Assembly: GCA_031276855.1 (NCBI GenBank)
Contig: JAISMH010000020.1
Span: 1 to 61,240 of the forward strand
Reading direction: 5' to 3'
Source of the DNA: Synergistaceae bacterium
GTDB lineage: Bacteria; Synergistota; Synergistia; Synergistales; Aminobacteriaceae
Length of the DNA stretch: 61,240 bases
A program made the translations under genes and the position numbers. Below the pieces are notes generated by a model that saw nothing but the letters and a program-made list of their open reading frames with translations, was not told the DNA's origin and made no database searches. Position 1 is the first letter of the stretch. Every line of letters begins with the position of its first letter. This document shows positions 24,309 through 33,359 of this stretch, in pieces.

Positions 24309-25607
24309 TTATTTTCTGACTTCGCTCGGCAGCTTCTTTTGCCGGGTGAGGCGAAGCAGTTTTATGCGATGGTCCTCCAAGTCCACGACCTTGATGACCC
24401 AGTCGCCGTACTCGAACTCGTCGTTGTCCTCGGGAAACTTGCCGGCCAGGGACAGGACGAGCCCGGCGATGCTCTCGGCGTCCTCGGACTCGAAGGGACA
24501 CTGAAGGGCCTCGCTCAGGTCCGCGAGGTTCATGTTGCCCTGAACGAGGTAGGTTCCGTTCCCCTCCTCCAGAATATCGGGGGCCTCCTGGTCGTACTCG
24601 TCCTGAATCTCCCCGACGATTTCCTCCAGAAGATCTTCCATCGTAACGACGCCGGCGATGCCTCCGTACTCGTCGACAACGATGGCGATATGCACGTGGT
24701 CGCGGCGCATCGCCTCCAGAAGCTCCACCGTTCGGATGCTGTCGGGGACGAACATGGGTTCGCGCACCAACCCCCCGACGGGGAGGGTGAGGTTTCCCGC
24801 GAGCAGATGTTTCAGCGTGTCCTTGACGTACAGAATGCCCACGATGTCGTCGGGGCTTTCGTCGTAAACGGGAAGGCGCGAGTGTCCGTGCTCAATGAAG
24901 ACCTCCGTCGCCGAGCCGATGGTGTCCGTGGCCTCGAGCGTCACCATGTCCACCCGGGGAACCATGATTTCGCGGACGCGGGTTTCCTCGAAGTCGATGA
25001 CTCCGTGAATCATCCGCCGCTCCGCGGCTTCGAGGGCGCCGCTCTGCTCTCCGATGTTGACGACCTGCTCGATCTCTTCGCGCGTCACGAAAGGGTTCTG
25101 CCGCTTCAGGTCGATATGGAAGAACCAACCCAGAGCGCGGACGCTGGCCTGCATCAGCCGCGTGACGGGGTAGAGCAGAAAGTCGAGTACGCGCAGGATG
25201 GGGGTACAGAACAGGAGAATACGCTCGGTGTGCGTCATGGCGACGCTTTTGGGCAGAATCTCCCCGAAAATGACGATCATCGCCGTCATGACGGGCACGA
25301 CGAAAATCAGCGCCCCGTCCCCGAAAATCCGTATCGCGACCGCCGTCGCCAGGGTGCTGGCCCCGATGTTGACGATGTTGTTGGAGATCAGGCAGAGGGT
25401 CAGAACGCGCTGAATATCGCCCAGAAGCCACTGGAAAAGAGACTTGTAAAACTGCTTCGTCTCCTGCAGGGCCAGGAGCCTGGTTCGCCCCACCGTGGTG
25501 ATGGCCGTTTCGGAGGCGCTGCAGAAGGCCGACAGCAAAAGCAGGACGGCCAATCCCAAAAGGCTCCACAAGAGGGACACGACGGTGTCGGTGAACGCGG
25601 CCAGCAT
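24309..25607 (-). CDS. CNNM/CorC-type membrane protein with CBS domains
   Basis: Inner-membrane protein of 432 residues related to HlyC/CorC and CNNM magnesium transport proteins. It has an N-terminal membrane domain (about 5-150) with SAFCSASETAITTV and FGEILPKSVA, a CBS pair (about 190-320, ending VVDEYGGIAGVVTMEDLLEEIVGEI) and a C-terminal CorC/HlyC domain. The ATG at 25607 shares one base with the ybeY stop (TGATG). The likely role is divalent-cation export or homeostasis; older hemolysin names are not supported by function. Confidence 0.9.
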   Translation of the reverse strand: MLAAFTDTVVSLLWSLLGLAVLLLLSAFCSASETAITTVGRTRLLALQETKQFYKSLFQWLLGDIQRVLTLCLISNNIVNIGASTLATAVAIRIFGDGALIFVVPVMTAMIVIFGEILPKSVAMTHTERILLFCTPILRVLDFLLYPVTRLMQASVRALGWFFHIDLKRQNPFVTREEIEQVVNIGEQSGALEAAERRMIHGVIDFEETRVREIMVPRVDMVTLEATDTIGSATEVFIEHGHSRLPVYDESPDDIVGILYVKDTLKHLLAGNLTLPVGGLVREPMFVPDSIRTVELLEAMRRDHVHIAIVVDEYGGIAGVVTMEDLLEEIVGEIQDEYDQEAPDILEEGNGTYLVQGNMNLADLSEALQCPFESEDAESIAGLVLSLAGKFPEDNDEFEYGDWVIKVVDLEDHRIKLLRLTRQKKLPSEVRK

Positions 25608-26200
25608 CAGCGGGCCTCCGGCAAGGAAGAGGAAAGAGATGAGGATGAGGAAAGAGACGCGCCCAAGGCCGCCCGCAGCTTTGCCGCGAGGGCGTCCTGA
25701 CGCGCCCACATCGTTTTTTCTTTTTCGGGGGTGTCGTGATCCCAGGCCAGAAGGTGCAGAAAACCGTGAGCCAGCATCAGGCAAAGGGCTTCCTCGCGAG
25801 GCAGGGAAGAGTGAATCTCTTCCATCTGCTCCGGGCAGATCAGAATATCCCCCAGCGGCAGGAGCCCGGGCACGGCGCTTTCGGGCGAAAAAATTCCCCC
25901 GTCAGCCCAAAGAGGAAAAGAGAGCACGTCGGTGGGTTCGTCGACGCCCCTGTATTTTTCGTTGAGTTTCCGCATTTCCGCGCTGTCCACGAAGGCGACG
26001 GAAAGCTCCGCCCGCCCGCAGCCGCCGGCCTCCGGGGGAAGAAGCGCCGGTGCTTCTTTTAGTGCTTCTTCCAGCGCTTCTCCCAGGGCTTCTTCAAAAA
26101 CGCGGTCGAACGTCCCGCCCGCGGCCGAAAGCAAAAAAGCGTGCAAGGGACTTTGAGGGTCTCCTTCTTCCGACGCATCGACGTCGATATGCAGTTTCAA
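25607..26200 (-). CDS. ybeY: Endoribonuclease YbeY
   Basis: Single-strand RNase for 16S rRNA 3' maturation and ribosome quality control. The zinc motif HGFLHLLAWDH is complete; the family form is HGxLHLxGYDH. TDVLSFPL and LGDILIC are also typical. It is longer than usual (197 residues) because of a repetitive insert EALGEALEEALKEA and a serine-rich tail. The start chosen is TTG at 26200 with GGGAGGG about 9 nt upstream; a TTG at 26218 would overlap that ribosome site. Confidence 0.9.
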   Translation of the reverse strand: MKLHIDVDASEEGDPQSPLHAFLLSAAGGTFDRVFEEALGEALEEALKEAPALLPPEAGGCGRAELSVAFVDSAEMRKLNEKYRGVDEPTDVLSFPLWADGGIFSPESAVPGLLPLGDILICPEQMEEIHSSLPREEALCLMLAHGFLHLLAWDHDTPEKEKTMWARQDALAAKLRAALGASLSSSSSLSSSLPEAR

Positions 26201-26223
26201 AACCTGTATCCCTCCCAAAATGT

Positions 26224-28323
26224 TTATTTTATTTCTTTTACAATTCTTGTATGATACATGGATTGGAAGGCTTTGAGAAGCGCCGCTTTAATAAGCGTCA
26301 TTTCCTTGTACGTGAAATCCACGCCGTCGAGCTGCTTTTCCCTGATTTTTACCGCGACGACGCGCTCGATGACCTCCCCGATGTCGTTTACGGTCAGTAT
26401 TTTCGCGCTTTCCGCCCTCATGGCCGCCTCCGCGGAGTCGAGCAGCATCAGGAGGGCCGTCTCGCGGGACCGAGGCTTGGGCCCGGGGTAGCAGAACTGC
26501 CCCATATCGACATTTTCCCCGTTCGCGAGGGCCTTTTTATAGAAATACCCGAGGCAGGTCGTTCCGTGGTGCTCGGAAATGAACTGCTTCACCTTCTTCG
26601 GCAAGCCGAACTCGTTCGCCAGCTCCAAGCCCTCCCGGACGTGCGCGATGATCGCGACGGCCGACAGGGTGGGGGACATCGTGTCGTGAATGTTCTCCCC
26701 GCCCATCTGGTTTTCGACGAAAAAACGGGGGCGGCGCAGCTTCCCGATGTCGTGATAGTAAGCGCCCATTTTCATCACGTTCTCGTCCATCCCCAGCTCT
26801 CCGGCGACGGCCTCCGCCAGGGTTCCGATCATCAGGCAGTGGTGGTAGGTCCCCGGCACGTCGGCCTGCATCTTGCGGAGCAGCGGGCTCGACGGATGGC
26901 TCAGTTCCCTTGCCTTCAGAACGGAGAGGGCGCCGATGTATTTTTCGATCATCGGCAGAAGGGTCGTCACAAAGAGCGTCGCCGCAAGGTCGAAAAACAG
27001 GAAACGTATAATTTCCCGCCACGTTTCCCCCAAAGGCCATCTCAGGGCAACAGACTCCCATGTGATGGGAAAACCCTGATACGCGCGGACGATCACCTTC
27101 AAAACCGCCAGGAACACGGCCAGAGCGAGCACCTTGTACCCGAGGTCCTCTCTCGAGTCGATCCTGCGCAGGACGCAGAAACCGACCAGGGAGGCCACGG
27201 AGCCGGAGATCAGCAAAAAGAGCGTATTGTAGAGGGTCAGGCCCATGATCAGGAAGACGCCCTGAGTGATCCCCCCGAGGGAGACGATGAAGGCGAAGCG
27301 GCGCGGCATACAGAGGTAGGCCATCGTCACCGCGGGAAGAATCCCCGCGCCGACGACATTCAGGTGCGCCGCCGCCGTCTCGCAGAGCCAGCCGGTGACG
27401 ACGACGAACACGACGCAGCTCCAGGTGACCTCGCCGTATCCGCTCGGGCGGGCGCCGGGTTCCCCGCTCGAAACCTCGAACCACAGGGGAAGCAGCAGTA
27501 TCAGAAGACAGGCGACGAGCAGCTGATTCAGGGGAAACGCGCGCTCCGTGTAGCCCTGAAACCTCAGAACGCGCGCGAGGGACGGAGTGACGGTGTTTCC
27601 CTGCTCGACGATGACGTCTCCCACGTTCAGCTTCCGCTCTACCGTGGGGATGGAGCGCCTCGCGAAATCGCGGGCGGCCGTCGTCAGCTGCGCGTCCGTC
27701 TTGTAGCCGGGGTCGAGGATCTCCGACAAAAGCTGGTACAGAAGGTTCTGCTCCCCGACGGGCAACTCCAGCTTGCCGATCTCCTGCCAGAGAAGGGCCC
27801 TGTCGTTCCCGTCCGTTTCGTGCGAGCCGGCCTTTACCGCCTCGAAATAGGCGTCGCCGACCTGTTCGGCCAGAAGGAACAGATTTTCTCTGCCGCTTTC
27901 GCCGAGGTTTTTGAAGGCGTCCGTGAGTTCCGGGGGAAAGGGGGCCGCGCCGCCGTCTCGCGCCGCGCCCCGGTTCTCCAGAAGACGAAATTCGCTCAAA
28001 CGGGTTCTCATACGGTCAGACGCGCTGACGTCCCGCACGACGACGCCGACGACAGATTCTCCGGCGATGGTCCTCAGCCGGTTCGTCGCCGAGGAATCCG
28101 TGAATTTGAGCGGGGAGAGCGCGTAATAGGTGAGCGGCGAGGGCGAACCCTCCGTAAAGCTGGTCGAGCTTGCGATGTAGCGCCACTGCAGAACGACGAT
28201 CAGGACGGCCGCCCCCAGCAACGCGAGCACGGGAAAAACGTAATGAGTGAGAAATTCGCCGGAAAGCCGAACCGCCGGAATCCCCCGCCTGTATTTGCCG
28301 GAATTACTGTTTTTGCTGTTCAT
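26224..28323 (-). CDS. PgpH-like 7TM-HD phosphodiesterase
   Basis: Membrane protein of 699 residues in the 7TMR-HD family, several members of which (PgpH) hydrolyse c-di-AMP. An N-terminal membrane anchor, a large extracytoplasmic domain (about 60-290), seven membrane segments, and a cytoplasmic HD domain with GTYHHCLMIG, AYYHDIGK and EHHGTT are visible. The start is ATG at 28323, inside the phoH-like gene end (20-nt overlap). c-di-AMP hydrolysis is inferred from the family; no diadenylate cyclase is in the window. Confidence 0.88.
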   Translation of the reverse strand: MNSKNSNSGKYRRGIPAVRLSGEFLTHYVFPVLALLGAAVLIVVLQWRYIASSTSFTEGSPSPLTYYALSPLKFTDSSATNRLRTIAGESVVGVVVRDVSASDRMRTRLSEFRLLENRGAARDGGAAPFPPELTDAFKNLGESGRENLFLLAEQVGDAYFEAVKAGSHETDGNDRALLWQEIGKLELPVGEQNLLYQLLSEILDPGYKTDAQLTTAARDFARRSIPTVERKLNVGDVIVEQGNTVTPSLARVLRFQGYTERAFPLNQLLVACLLILLLPLWFEVSSGEPGARPSGYGEVTWSCVVFVVVTGWLCETAAAHLNVVGAGILPAVTMAYLCMPRRFAFIVSLGGITQGVFLIMGLTLYNTLFLLISGSVASLVGFCVLRRIDSREDLGYKVLALAVFLAVLKVIVRAYQGFPITWESVALRWPLGETWREIIRFLFFDLAATLFVTTLLPMIEKYIGALSVLKARELSHPSSPLLRKMQADVPGTYHHCLMIGTLAEAVAGELGMDENVMKMGAYYHDIGKLRRPRFFVENQMGGENIHDTMSPTLSAVAIIAHVREGLELANEFGLPKKVKQFISEHHGTTCLGYFYKKALANGENVDMGQFCYPGPKPRSRETALLMLLDSAEAAMRAESAKILTVNDIGEVIERVVAVKIREKQLDGVDFTYKEMTLIKAALLKAFQSMYHTRIVKEIK

Positions 28324-29308
28324 AGCGTTCGTAAGCCTGCACGACCTTCTGGACAATCTCGTGGCGCACGATGTCCGCGTGGGTCAGGTCGAAAAAGTCG
28401 ATTCCCCGGATGTCCTTCAGAATGGCCCGGACGTGATTCAGCCCGGACATCCTTCCGTTCGGGAGATCGATCTGCGTCACGTCGCCCGTGACCACGGCCT
28501 TCGAGCCGAAGCCCAAACGGGTCAGGAACATCTTCATCTGCTCGGGCGTCGTGTTCTGGGCCTCGTCCAGAATGATGAAGCTCTCGTTGAGGGTGCGCCC
28601 CCTCATGTAGGCCAGAGGCGCGATTTCGATGACGCCCTTGTCGATGTATCGCGCGAAGCGCTCGGGCGACAGCAGGTCATAGAAGGCGTCGTAAAGAGGC
28701 CGCACGTAGGGCTCCACCTTTTCCCTCAGGTCGCCGGGAAGAAATCCGAGGCTTTCCCCCGCCTCCACCGCCGGGCGCACCAGAACGACGCGGCCGACTT
28801 CGCCCGATTTGAGCATCGAAACCGCCTGACAGACCGCCAGGTACGTTTTCCCCGTTCCGGCGGGACCCACGGCGAAAAGGATGAAGTTGTCCCTTATCGC
28901 CTTGACGTAGGCGCGCTGCCCGACGGTTTTCGCCCGTATCGGCTTGCCCTTGGCCGTGGTGCAGATGACATCCGAGTAGAGGGCTTCCAGTTTGGGCTCG
29001 TGTCCTTCCGCCAGAGCGTCCATCGCGTACCTCACGTCCGCGGCGTGAACGTCGTACCCCTTGTCGGCCACGGAAGAAAGCTGGTGTATCAGATTCCGCA
29101 CGATTTTCACCGGTTCCTCGTCGGGTCCGTTGATCTGTATGCTGCAGCCCCGGACAACCAGGTTGACGGGGTAGCGCGCCTCTATCGCCTCCAGATTTTC
29201 GTCGTTGACCCCGGAGAGGCGCGACATCGCGCTCTCTCCCGAAACCTCGACCCCCTCCGACCAGAAGCGCGGAGAACGTTTCCCGGTTGTTCCTTCGTCC
29301 GATTCCAT
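28304..29308 (-). CDS. PhoH-like ATPase
   Basis: Cytoplasmic P-loop protein of 334 residues (PhoH/YbeZ family), probably an RNA-related ATPase or helicase-like partner of YbeY. Walker A is GPAGTGKT and Walker B is FIILDEAQN, with a sensor-like VVTGDVTQIDLP. An N-terminal KH-like segment precedes the ATPase. The ATG at 29308 lies 27 nt past the carboxyltransferase gene. Its order ahead of the HD protein and ybeY is the usual one in Firmicutes and related phyla. Confidence 0.92.
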   Translation of the reverse strand: MESDEGTTGKRSPRFWSEGVEVSGESAMSRLSGVNDENLEAIEARYPVNLVVRGCSIQINGPDEEPVKIVRNLIHQLSSVADKGYDVHAADVRYAMDALAEGHEPKLEALYSDVICTTAKGKPIRAKTVGQRAYVKAIRDNFILFAVGPAGTGKTYLAVCQAVSMLKSGEVGRVVLVRPAVEAGESLGFLPGDLREKVEPYVRPLYDAFYDLLSPERFARYIDKGVIEIAPLAYMRGRTLNESFIILDEAQNTTPEQMKMFLTRLGFGSKAVVTGDVTQIDLPNGRMSGLNHVRAILKDIRGIDFFDLTHADIVRHEIVQKVVQAYERYEQQKQ

Positions 29309-29335
29309 CCTTAAATTTCCATACCTTAATTTTCC

Positions 29336-30835
29336 CTACACGGCGTAGGCGGCGGCGTCCACGAACTCTCCCAGTCCGATGTCCCGCTTCACGGAACGCG
29401 CGTATTTTTTCGGCAAAAAGTCCTTCGCCACCTGAGGGAACATGATCCACGTCAGGGCGTCCTCCGGCTGAAGTCCCCACGTGGCGGAGGCTTTTCGGGC
29501 GTCCTCCATTTCCGGGGCGATCTTCTCGCCGGGGCGGCAGGTGATGGGCGCCTCGTCGCCGATGGCGAGCTTTTGGACCTCGGGGTCGAGCGGGGCGGGG
29601 GCCGTGCCGTAATAGCCCAGGAAGTACTGCTTCACTTCCTTCGGAATGACCTTCCAGCGCTGTCCCGTCAGCACGTTCAGCGTGGCCTGGGTTCCCACGA
29701 TCTGGCTGGTCGGCGTCACGAGCGGGGGGTACCCCATGGCCTTGCGCACGACGGGGATTTCGTTCATGACGTCCTCCAGCTTGTCCAGAGATTTCTGCTC
29801 CCTGAGCTGGTTCACGAGGTTCGAGTACATGCCCCCCGGGATCTGATAGCGGAGAATGTTGATGTCGACCCCGCCGATGTCCGCAATCAGATGGCTGTAG
29901 CGCTCGCGGACATTCTTGAAGTACTCCGCCACGGGAACCAGGTTTTCGAGCCTGATGCCCGTGTCCAGTTCCCCTCCGGCGAGGGCCGCGACGAGGGACT
30001 CCGTGGGCGGCTGGCTCGTTCCCATGGAAAGCGGCGAAATGGCGGTATCCACGATGTCCGCGCCCGCCTCGAGGCCGGCGTAGTAGGTCATGGAGGCCAA
30101 GCCGCTGGTGTAGTGCGAGTGAAGCTGGATGGGAAGGCCGGTTTTCTCCTTGACGGCCATCACGAGGCTCTTGCAGTCCACGGGGTTCAGAAGACCCGCC
30201 ATGTCCTTGACGGCGATGGAGTCCGCGCCCATCTGCGCCATCCGGCGGGCCAGCTCCGAGAAGGCGTCCAGGGTGTGGACGGGAGACAGCGTGTAGGAAA
30301 TGCACATTTGCAGGTGCGCGCCCTCTTTTTTCACCTGATCCGCGGCGATTTCCATGTTGCGCAGGTCGTTCAGCGCGTCGAAGACCCGGACGATGTCGAT
30401 GCCGTTCCCGACGGCCCTCTTGACGAACTCGCGCACGACGTCGTCCGCGTAGTGGCGGTAGCCGACCAGATTCTGCCCCCGCAGGAGCATCTGGAGCTTC
30501 GCTTTTTTGATGTGCCTGCGGACGGTCCGCAGCCGCTCCCAGGGATCCTCGTCGAGGAAGCGCATACAGCTGTCGAAGGTCGCCCCTCCCCACATTTCGA
30601 GGGAGTGATACCCCACCTCGTCCATTTTTTCGAGGATCGGAATCATGTCCGACGTGCGCATACGGGTCGCAAACAGGGACTGGTGCGCGTCGCGAAGCGC
30701 CGTCTCCATGATCTTGGCTTTGCGCCGCGGCTGTGCATCCGCATACGGCTTCCCCTCGGCATACGGTTCTCTTCCGGCCTGAGGAGTCTTGTCCTGAGCG
30801 GCGTTTTCCGCCGTTTTTTCCTTTGTCATCGTCAC
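29336..30835 (-). CDS. Oxaloacetate decarboxylase alpha / pyruvate carboxylase B carboxyltransferase subunit
   Basis: HMGL-like TIM-barrel carboxyltransferase of 499 residues. The segments METALRDAHQSL, ARMRT-type TRMRTSDM, MWGGATFDSCMRFL, KDMAGL and LHSHYTSG are typical of the OadA/PycB/transcarboxylase 5S family. The chain ends after the barrel and PYC-type domain with no biotin-carrier (AMKM) domain, so a separate biotinyl protein must exist. The start chosen is GTG at 30835 behind GGGAGG; the ATG at 30829 is nearly as good. With methylmalonyl-CoA epimerase close by it could belong to a methylmalonyl-CoA transcarboxylation or decarboxylation route (inference). Confidence 0.85.
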   Translation of the reverse strand: MTMTKEKTAENAAQDKTPQAGREPYAEGKPYADAQPRRKAKIMETALRDAHQSLFATRMRTSDMIPILEKMDEVGYHSLEMWGGATFDSCMRFLDEDPWERLRTVRRHIKKAKLQMLLRGQNLVGYRHYADDVVREFVKRAVGNGIDIVRVFDALNDLRNMEIAADQVKKEGAHLQMCISYTLSPVHTLDAFSELARRMAQMGADSIAVKDMAGLLNPVDCKSLVMAVKEKTGLPIQLHSHYTSGLASMTYYAGLEAGADIVDTAISPLSMGTSQPPTESLVAALAGGELDTGIRLENLVPVAEYFKNVRERYSHLIADIGGVDINILRYQIPGGMYSNLVNQLREQKSLDKLEDVMNEIPVVRKAMGYPPLVTPTSQIVGTQATLNVLTGQRWKVIPKEVKQYFLGYYGTAPAPLDPEVQKLAIGDEAPITCRPGEKIAPEMEDARKASATWGLQPEDALTWIMFPQVAKDFLPKKYARSVKRDIGLGEFVDAAAYAV

Positions 30836-30885
30836 GTATTCCTCCCGTACATTATTTATGCCATGCATTGATTTATGCCACACTG

Positions 30886-31737
30886 TCAAGGAGCCGCCGG
30901 AGAGGCGGCCGGCATTTCCCTGCGCTTCGCATTCTCCCAAAACGCGTTCAATTCCGAAAGCGTACAACTGTCCAATCGCCGTCCCGCCGCCGCGGCGCTT
31001 CGCTCCACGTCCCGGAAACGGGACGAGAATTTGTCGCAGGCCCGGGAAAGCGCGGCGTCCGGGTCGACGTCCAGGTGACGCGCCAGGTTCACGGTCATGA
31101 AGAGCAGATCTCCCAACTCCTCTTCGACATGCGCTTCCGTCTTCGCGGCGCCGCGGGCGGCGGCCTGACGCAGTTCGTCCGCTTCTTCGTACAGCTTGTC
31201 GAAAAGGGGAGCCGGGTCGCCCCTGGGCCAGTCGAATCCGACATGGGCCGCCTTTCCCTGTATCCGGTGCGCTTTCAAAAGCGGCGGCAGCCCCTTGGGA
31301 ATCCCCGCCAGCACGGACGAAGGCTCTTTTTTATTCTTGCGCTCCTCCTCTTTGATCCGCTCCCAGTTGCGCATCACCTGAGCGCTGCCGTCGACCTCCG
31401 TGTCACCGAAAACGTGGGGATGACGCCGAATCAGCTTGTCGCAGATCGTCCGGACGACGTCCCGCATACCGAACCTTTCCGCCTCGTTTTCGGAAGCGGA
31501 TGCGATGGAAGCGAGAAAAACGATTTGAAGCAGCAGGTCCCCGGATTCCTCCCGGACGCCCGCGGCGTCGCCGCGCGTGATGGCGTCCGTCAGCTCGTAG
31601 GCCTCCTCGACGATATACGGACGCAGATCCGTCATGGTCTGCTCCCTGTCCCAGGGACAGCCACCGGGCCCTCTCAGCCGTTCCAGAATCGCGGTCAGCT
31701 CGTCGAAAAAATGCGGTCCGGTATCTTCGCTCACCAT
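30886..31737 (-). CDS. mazG: Nucleoside triphosphate pyrophosphohydrolase MazG
   Basis: Two-domain MazG of 283 residues that removes pyrophosphate from NTPs and dNTPs. Each half has the MazG helices: GGCPWDREQT, EEAYEL and EESGDLL in the first, and EEADELRQ and EEELGDLLF in the second. The start is ATG at 31737, or GTG one codon later which has better spacing to GGAGG. It heads the long minus-strand run ending in speE and is divergent from the epimerase gene. Confidence 0.93.
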   Translation of the reverse strand: MVSEDTGPHFFDELTAILERLRGPGGCPWDREQTMTDLRPYIVEEAYELTDAITRGDAAGVREESGDLLLQIVFLASIASASENEAERFGMRDVVRTICDKLIRRHPHVFGDTEVDGSAQVMRNWERIKEEERKNKKEPSSVLAGIPKGLPPLLKAHRIQGKAAHVGFDWPRGDPAPLFDKLYEEADELRQAAARGAAKTEAHVEEELGDLLFMTVNLARHLDVDPDAALSRACDKFSSRFRDVERSAAAAGRRLDSCTLSELNAFWENAKRREMPAASPAAP

Positions 31738-31893
31738 AATCCTCCAACCTCTTCCGTCTCTGCCCGCCCCCCGCGCCGCGCGAGGTACGGCCATCTCACT
31801 TTTGATGAACAATCATAACACACCGTTCCCTGAGCTTGCGCATTTGCGCATGAATCGCGGCAGATCGGCAAAGACGCGCGGGTAAGTTTCGGC

Positions 31894-31922
31894 TTGCGGG
31901 AACGGAAGTCTGAACGTACAAT
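31894..31922 (+). promoter_or_regulatory. Sigma-70 promoter for the epimerase operon
   Basis: TTGCGG (31894-31899), exactly 17 nt, TACAAT (31917-31922). Transcription would start about 45 nt before the epimerase ATG. It is divergent from mazG. Confidence 0.65.
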
Positions 31923-31971
31923 GAATGTACAATATAAATGACGCAGCATTGACGGAAAAGGAGAGGGAACC

Positions 31972-32373
31972 ATGAATCCGACGGTGATCGACCATATTGG
32001 GATAGCGGTGAAGAGCATCGAGGGGGCGCTGAAGTTTTGGGAAGGGTCGCTCGGGATCAAGTGCACGGGCGTCGAGGAAGTGGCGGAGCAGAAGGTCAAA
32101 ACGGCTTTTCTTCCCGTGAAGGACACGGAGGTGGAACTGCTGGAGCCGACGGCGGACGACAGTCCCGTGGCGAAATTTATCGAAAAGAAGGGCGAGGGGA
32201 TTCATCACCTGGCGATCCGCGTCCCCGACCTTCAGAAGGCCCTTTCCGAACTGAAGGAACAGGGGGTTCGCCTGATCGACGAGAAGCCGCGCAAAGGAGC
32301 CGGCGGGGCGACGATTGCCTTCGTCCATCCCGCGGCGACGGGGGGAATTCTCCTCGAATTGTCGGAAAGATAA
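31972..32373 (+). CDS. mce: Methylmalonyl-CoA epimerase
   Basis: VOC-fold metalloenzyme of 133 residues that interconverts the R and S forms of methylmalonyl-CoA, working with the B12-dependent mutase. Metal-ligand candidates are His8 (DHIGIAV), His78/His79 (GIHHLAIRV) and the Glu near residue 130 (LLELSE). AAAGGAGAGGG precedes the ATG. It fits the cobalamin-import operon downstream, though the mutase itself is not in the window. The next gene starts directly after its stop. Confidence 0.9.
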   Translation: MNPTVIDHIGIAVKSIEGALKFWEGSLGIKCTGVEEVAEQKVKTAFLPVKDTEVELLEPTADDSPVAKFIEKKGEGIHHLAIRVPDLQKALSELKEQGVRLIDEKPRKGAGGATIAFVHPAATGGILLELSER

Positions 32374-33306
32374 TTGATAGTATTTATTGATGTATTAAAG
32401 AAGACAGGGCTCCGAAAGTCCGGCTTCGCGGAAAAGATCCTTCTGTCTTTTGCCGTCCGTCTTTTTGACGTTTTGCCGCACCGGGCCGCGTTGACGCTGG
32501 GGGCGCTGCTGGGGGCGCTCCTCCGGGTTTTCGCCAGGCGCAAAGTGGACAGGGCCGAAGCCCGGTGCGTGGCGGCCCTGGGAGTGGGGGTCACGCCGGC
32601 AAGGGCGATCGTCAGGGCGTCTTTCGTCAACATGGGGAAGTCCGCCGCGGAGTTCGCCCGTTTCGGACGGCTGGCTCCGCGGCTGAAGTCTTTGTTTTCG
32701 ATAGAGGGGAAGGAACGGCTCGACGAAGTTCTGGCGCGGGGGAAGGGAGCGATCTTCATGGCGGCGCACTTCGACAACTGGGAACTGGCGGGGGCCCGCA
32801 TGGCGGCCGAGGGATACTCCGTCATGCCCATTTACACCCCTCAGCGCAACGGAAGCGGGCTGAACGACCTGATCTCCGCCCGGCGCGCCGCGATGGGAAT
32901 GAAGATGATCCCGAGCGAGGGGTTCGGTTTGCGCGAGCTTCTCCGCGCGCTGCGCGGAGGGAGCATCGTGATTTTCATGCAGGACCTCGACGCGAGAAAG
33001 GAAGGGGTTGTCGTTCCCTTTCTGGGGCTGCCGGCAAGCACGGCGACGGGGTTGGTCAAGATGCACCGGAAATTCGGGACTCCGGTCGTCGCTGTTTTCC
33101 CCACGCGCAATCCCGACGGCGTTCATCACACGGTCCATATCGGAAAGGTCGTCAGCGACCTCCTCGACGAAGACGGCAGCCCTTTCGGGACGAATATGGA
33201 AAAGTCGCTGAAAATGTGCAATAATATCTTGGGTGAATGGGTGAAGAGCTATCCTGAACAATGGATGTGGCTGCTTGATAAATGGGAATTCACGAGGCCT
33301 TTTTGA
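32374..33306 (+). CDS. LpxL/HtrB-family lipid A acyltransferase
   Basis: Inner-membrane acyltransferase of 310 residues that adds a secondary acyl chain to lipid A or a similar lipid. The catalytic segment is AAHFDNWELAG (H-x4-E/D form), followed by the usual IYTPQRNG and VIFMQDLDAR. An N-terminal hydrophobic anchor (about 20-55) is present. The start is TTG at 32374, abutting the epimerase stop with only a weak GGAAAG upstream, so the true start is uncertain. Its presence supports an LPS-bearing diderm. Confidence 0.87.
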   Translation: MIVFIDVLKKTGLRKSGFAEKILLSFAVRLFDVLPHRAALTLGALLGALLRVFARRKVDRAEARCVAALGVGVTPARAIVRASFVNMGKSAAEFARFGRLAPRLKSLFSIEGKERLDEVLARGKGAIFMAAHFDNWELAGARMAAEGYSVMPIYTPQRNGSGLNDLISARRAAMGMKMIPSEGFGLRELLRALRGGSIVIFMQDLDARKEGVVVPFLGLPASTATGLVKMHRKFGTPVVAVFPTRNPDGVHHTVHIGKVVSDLLDEDGSPFGTNMEKSLKMCNNILGEWVKSYPEQWMWLLDKWEFTRPF

Positions 33307-33359
33307 AATCCGCGCGAAGACACGCGCGAGTTGTTTTTATGCATAAACATTGAGCGGCG

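Noticed and set aside
24285-24501. 216-residue form of cytidine deaminase
   Set aside because: The extra N-terminal part overlaps the CNNM gene out of frame; GTG 24288 gives the normal 145-residue enzyme.
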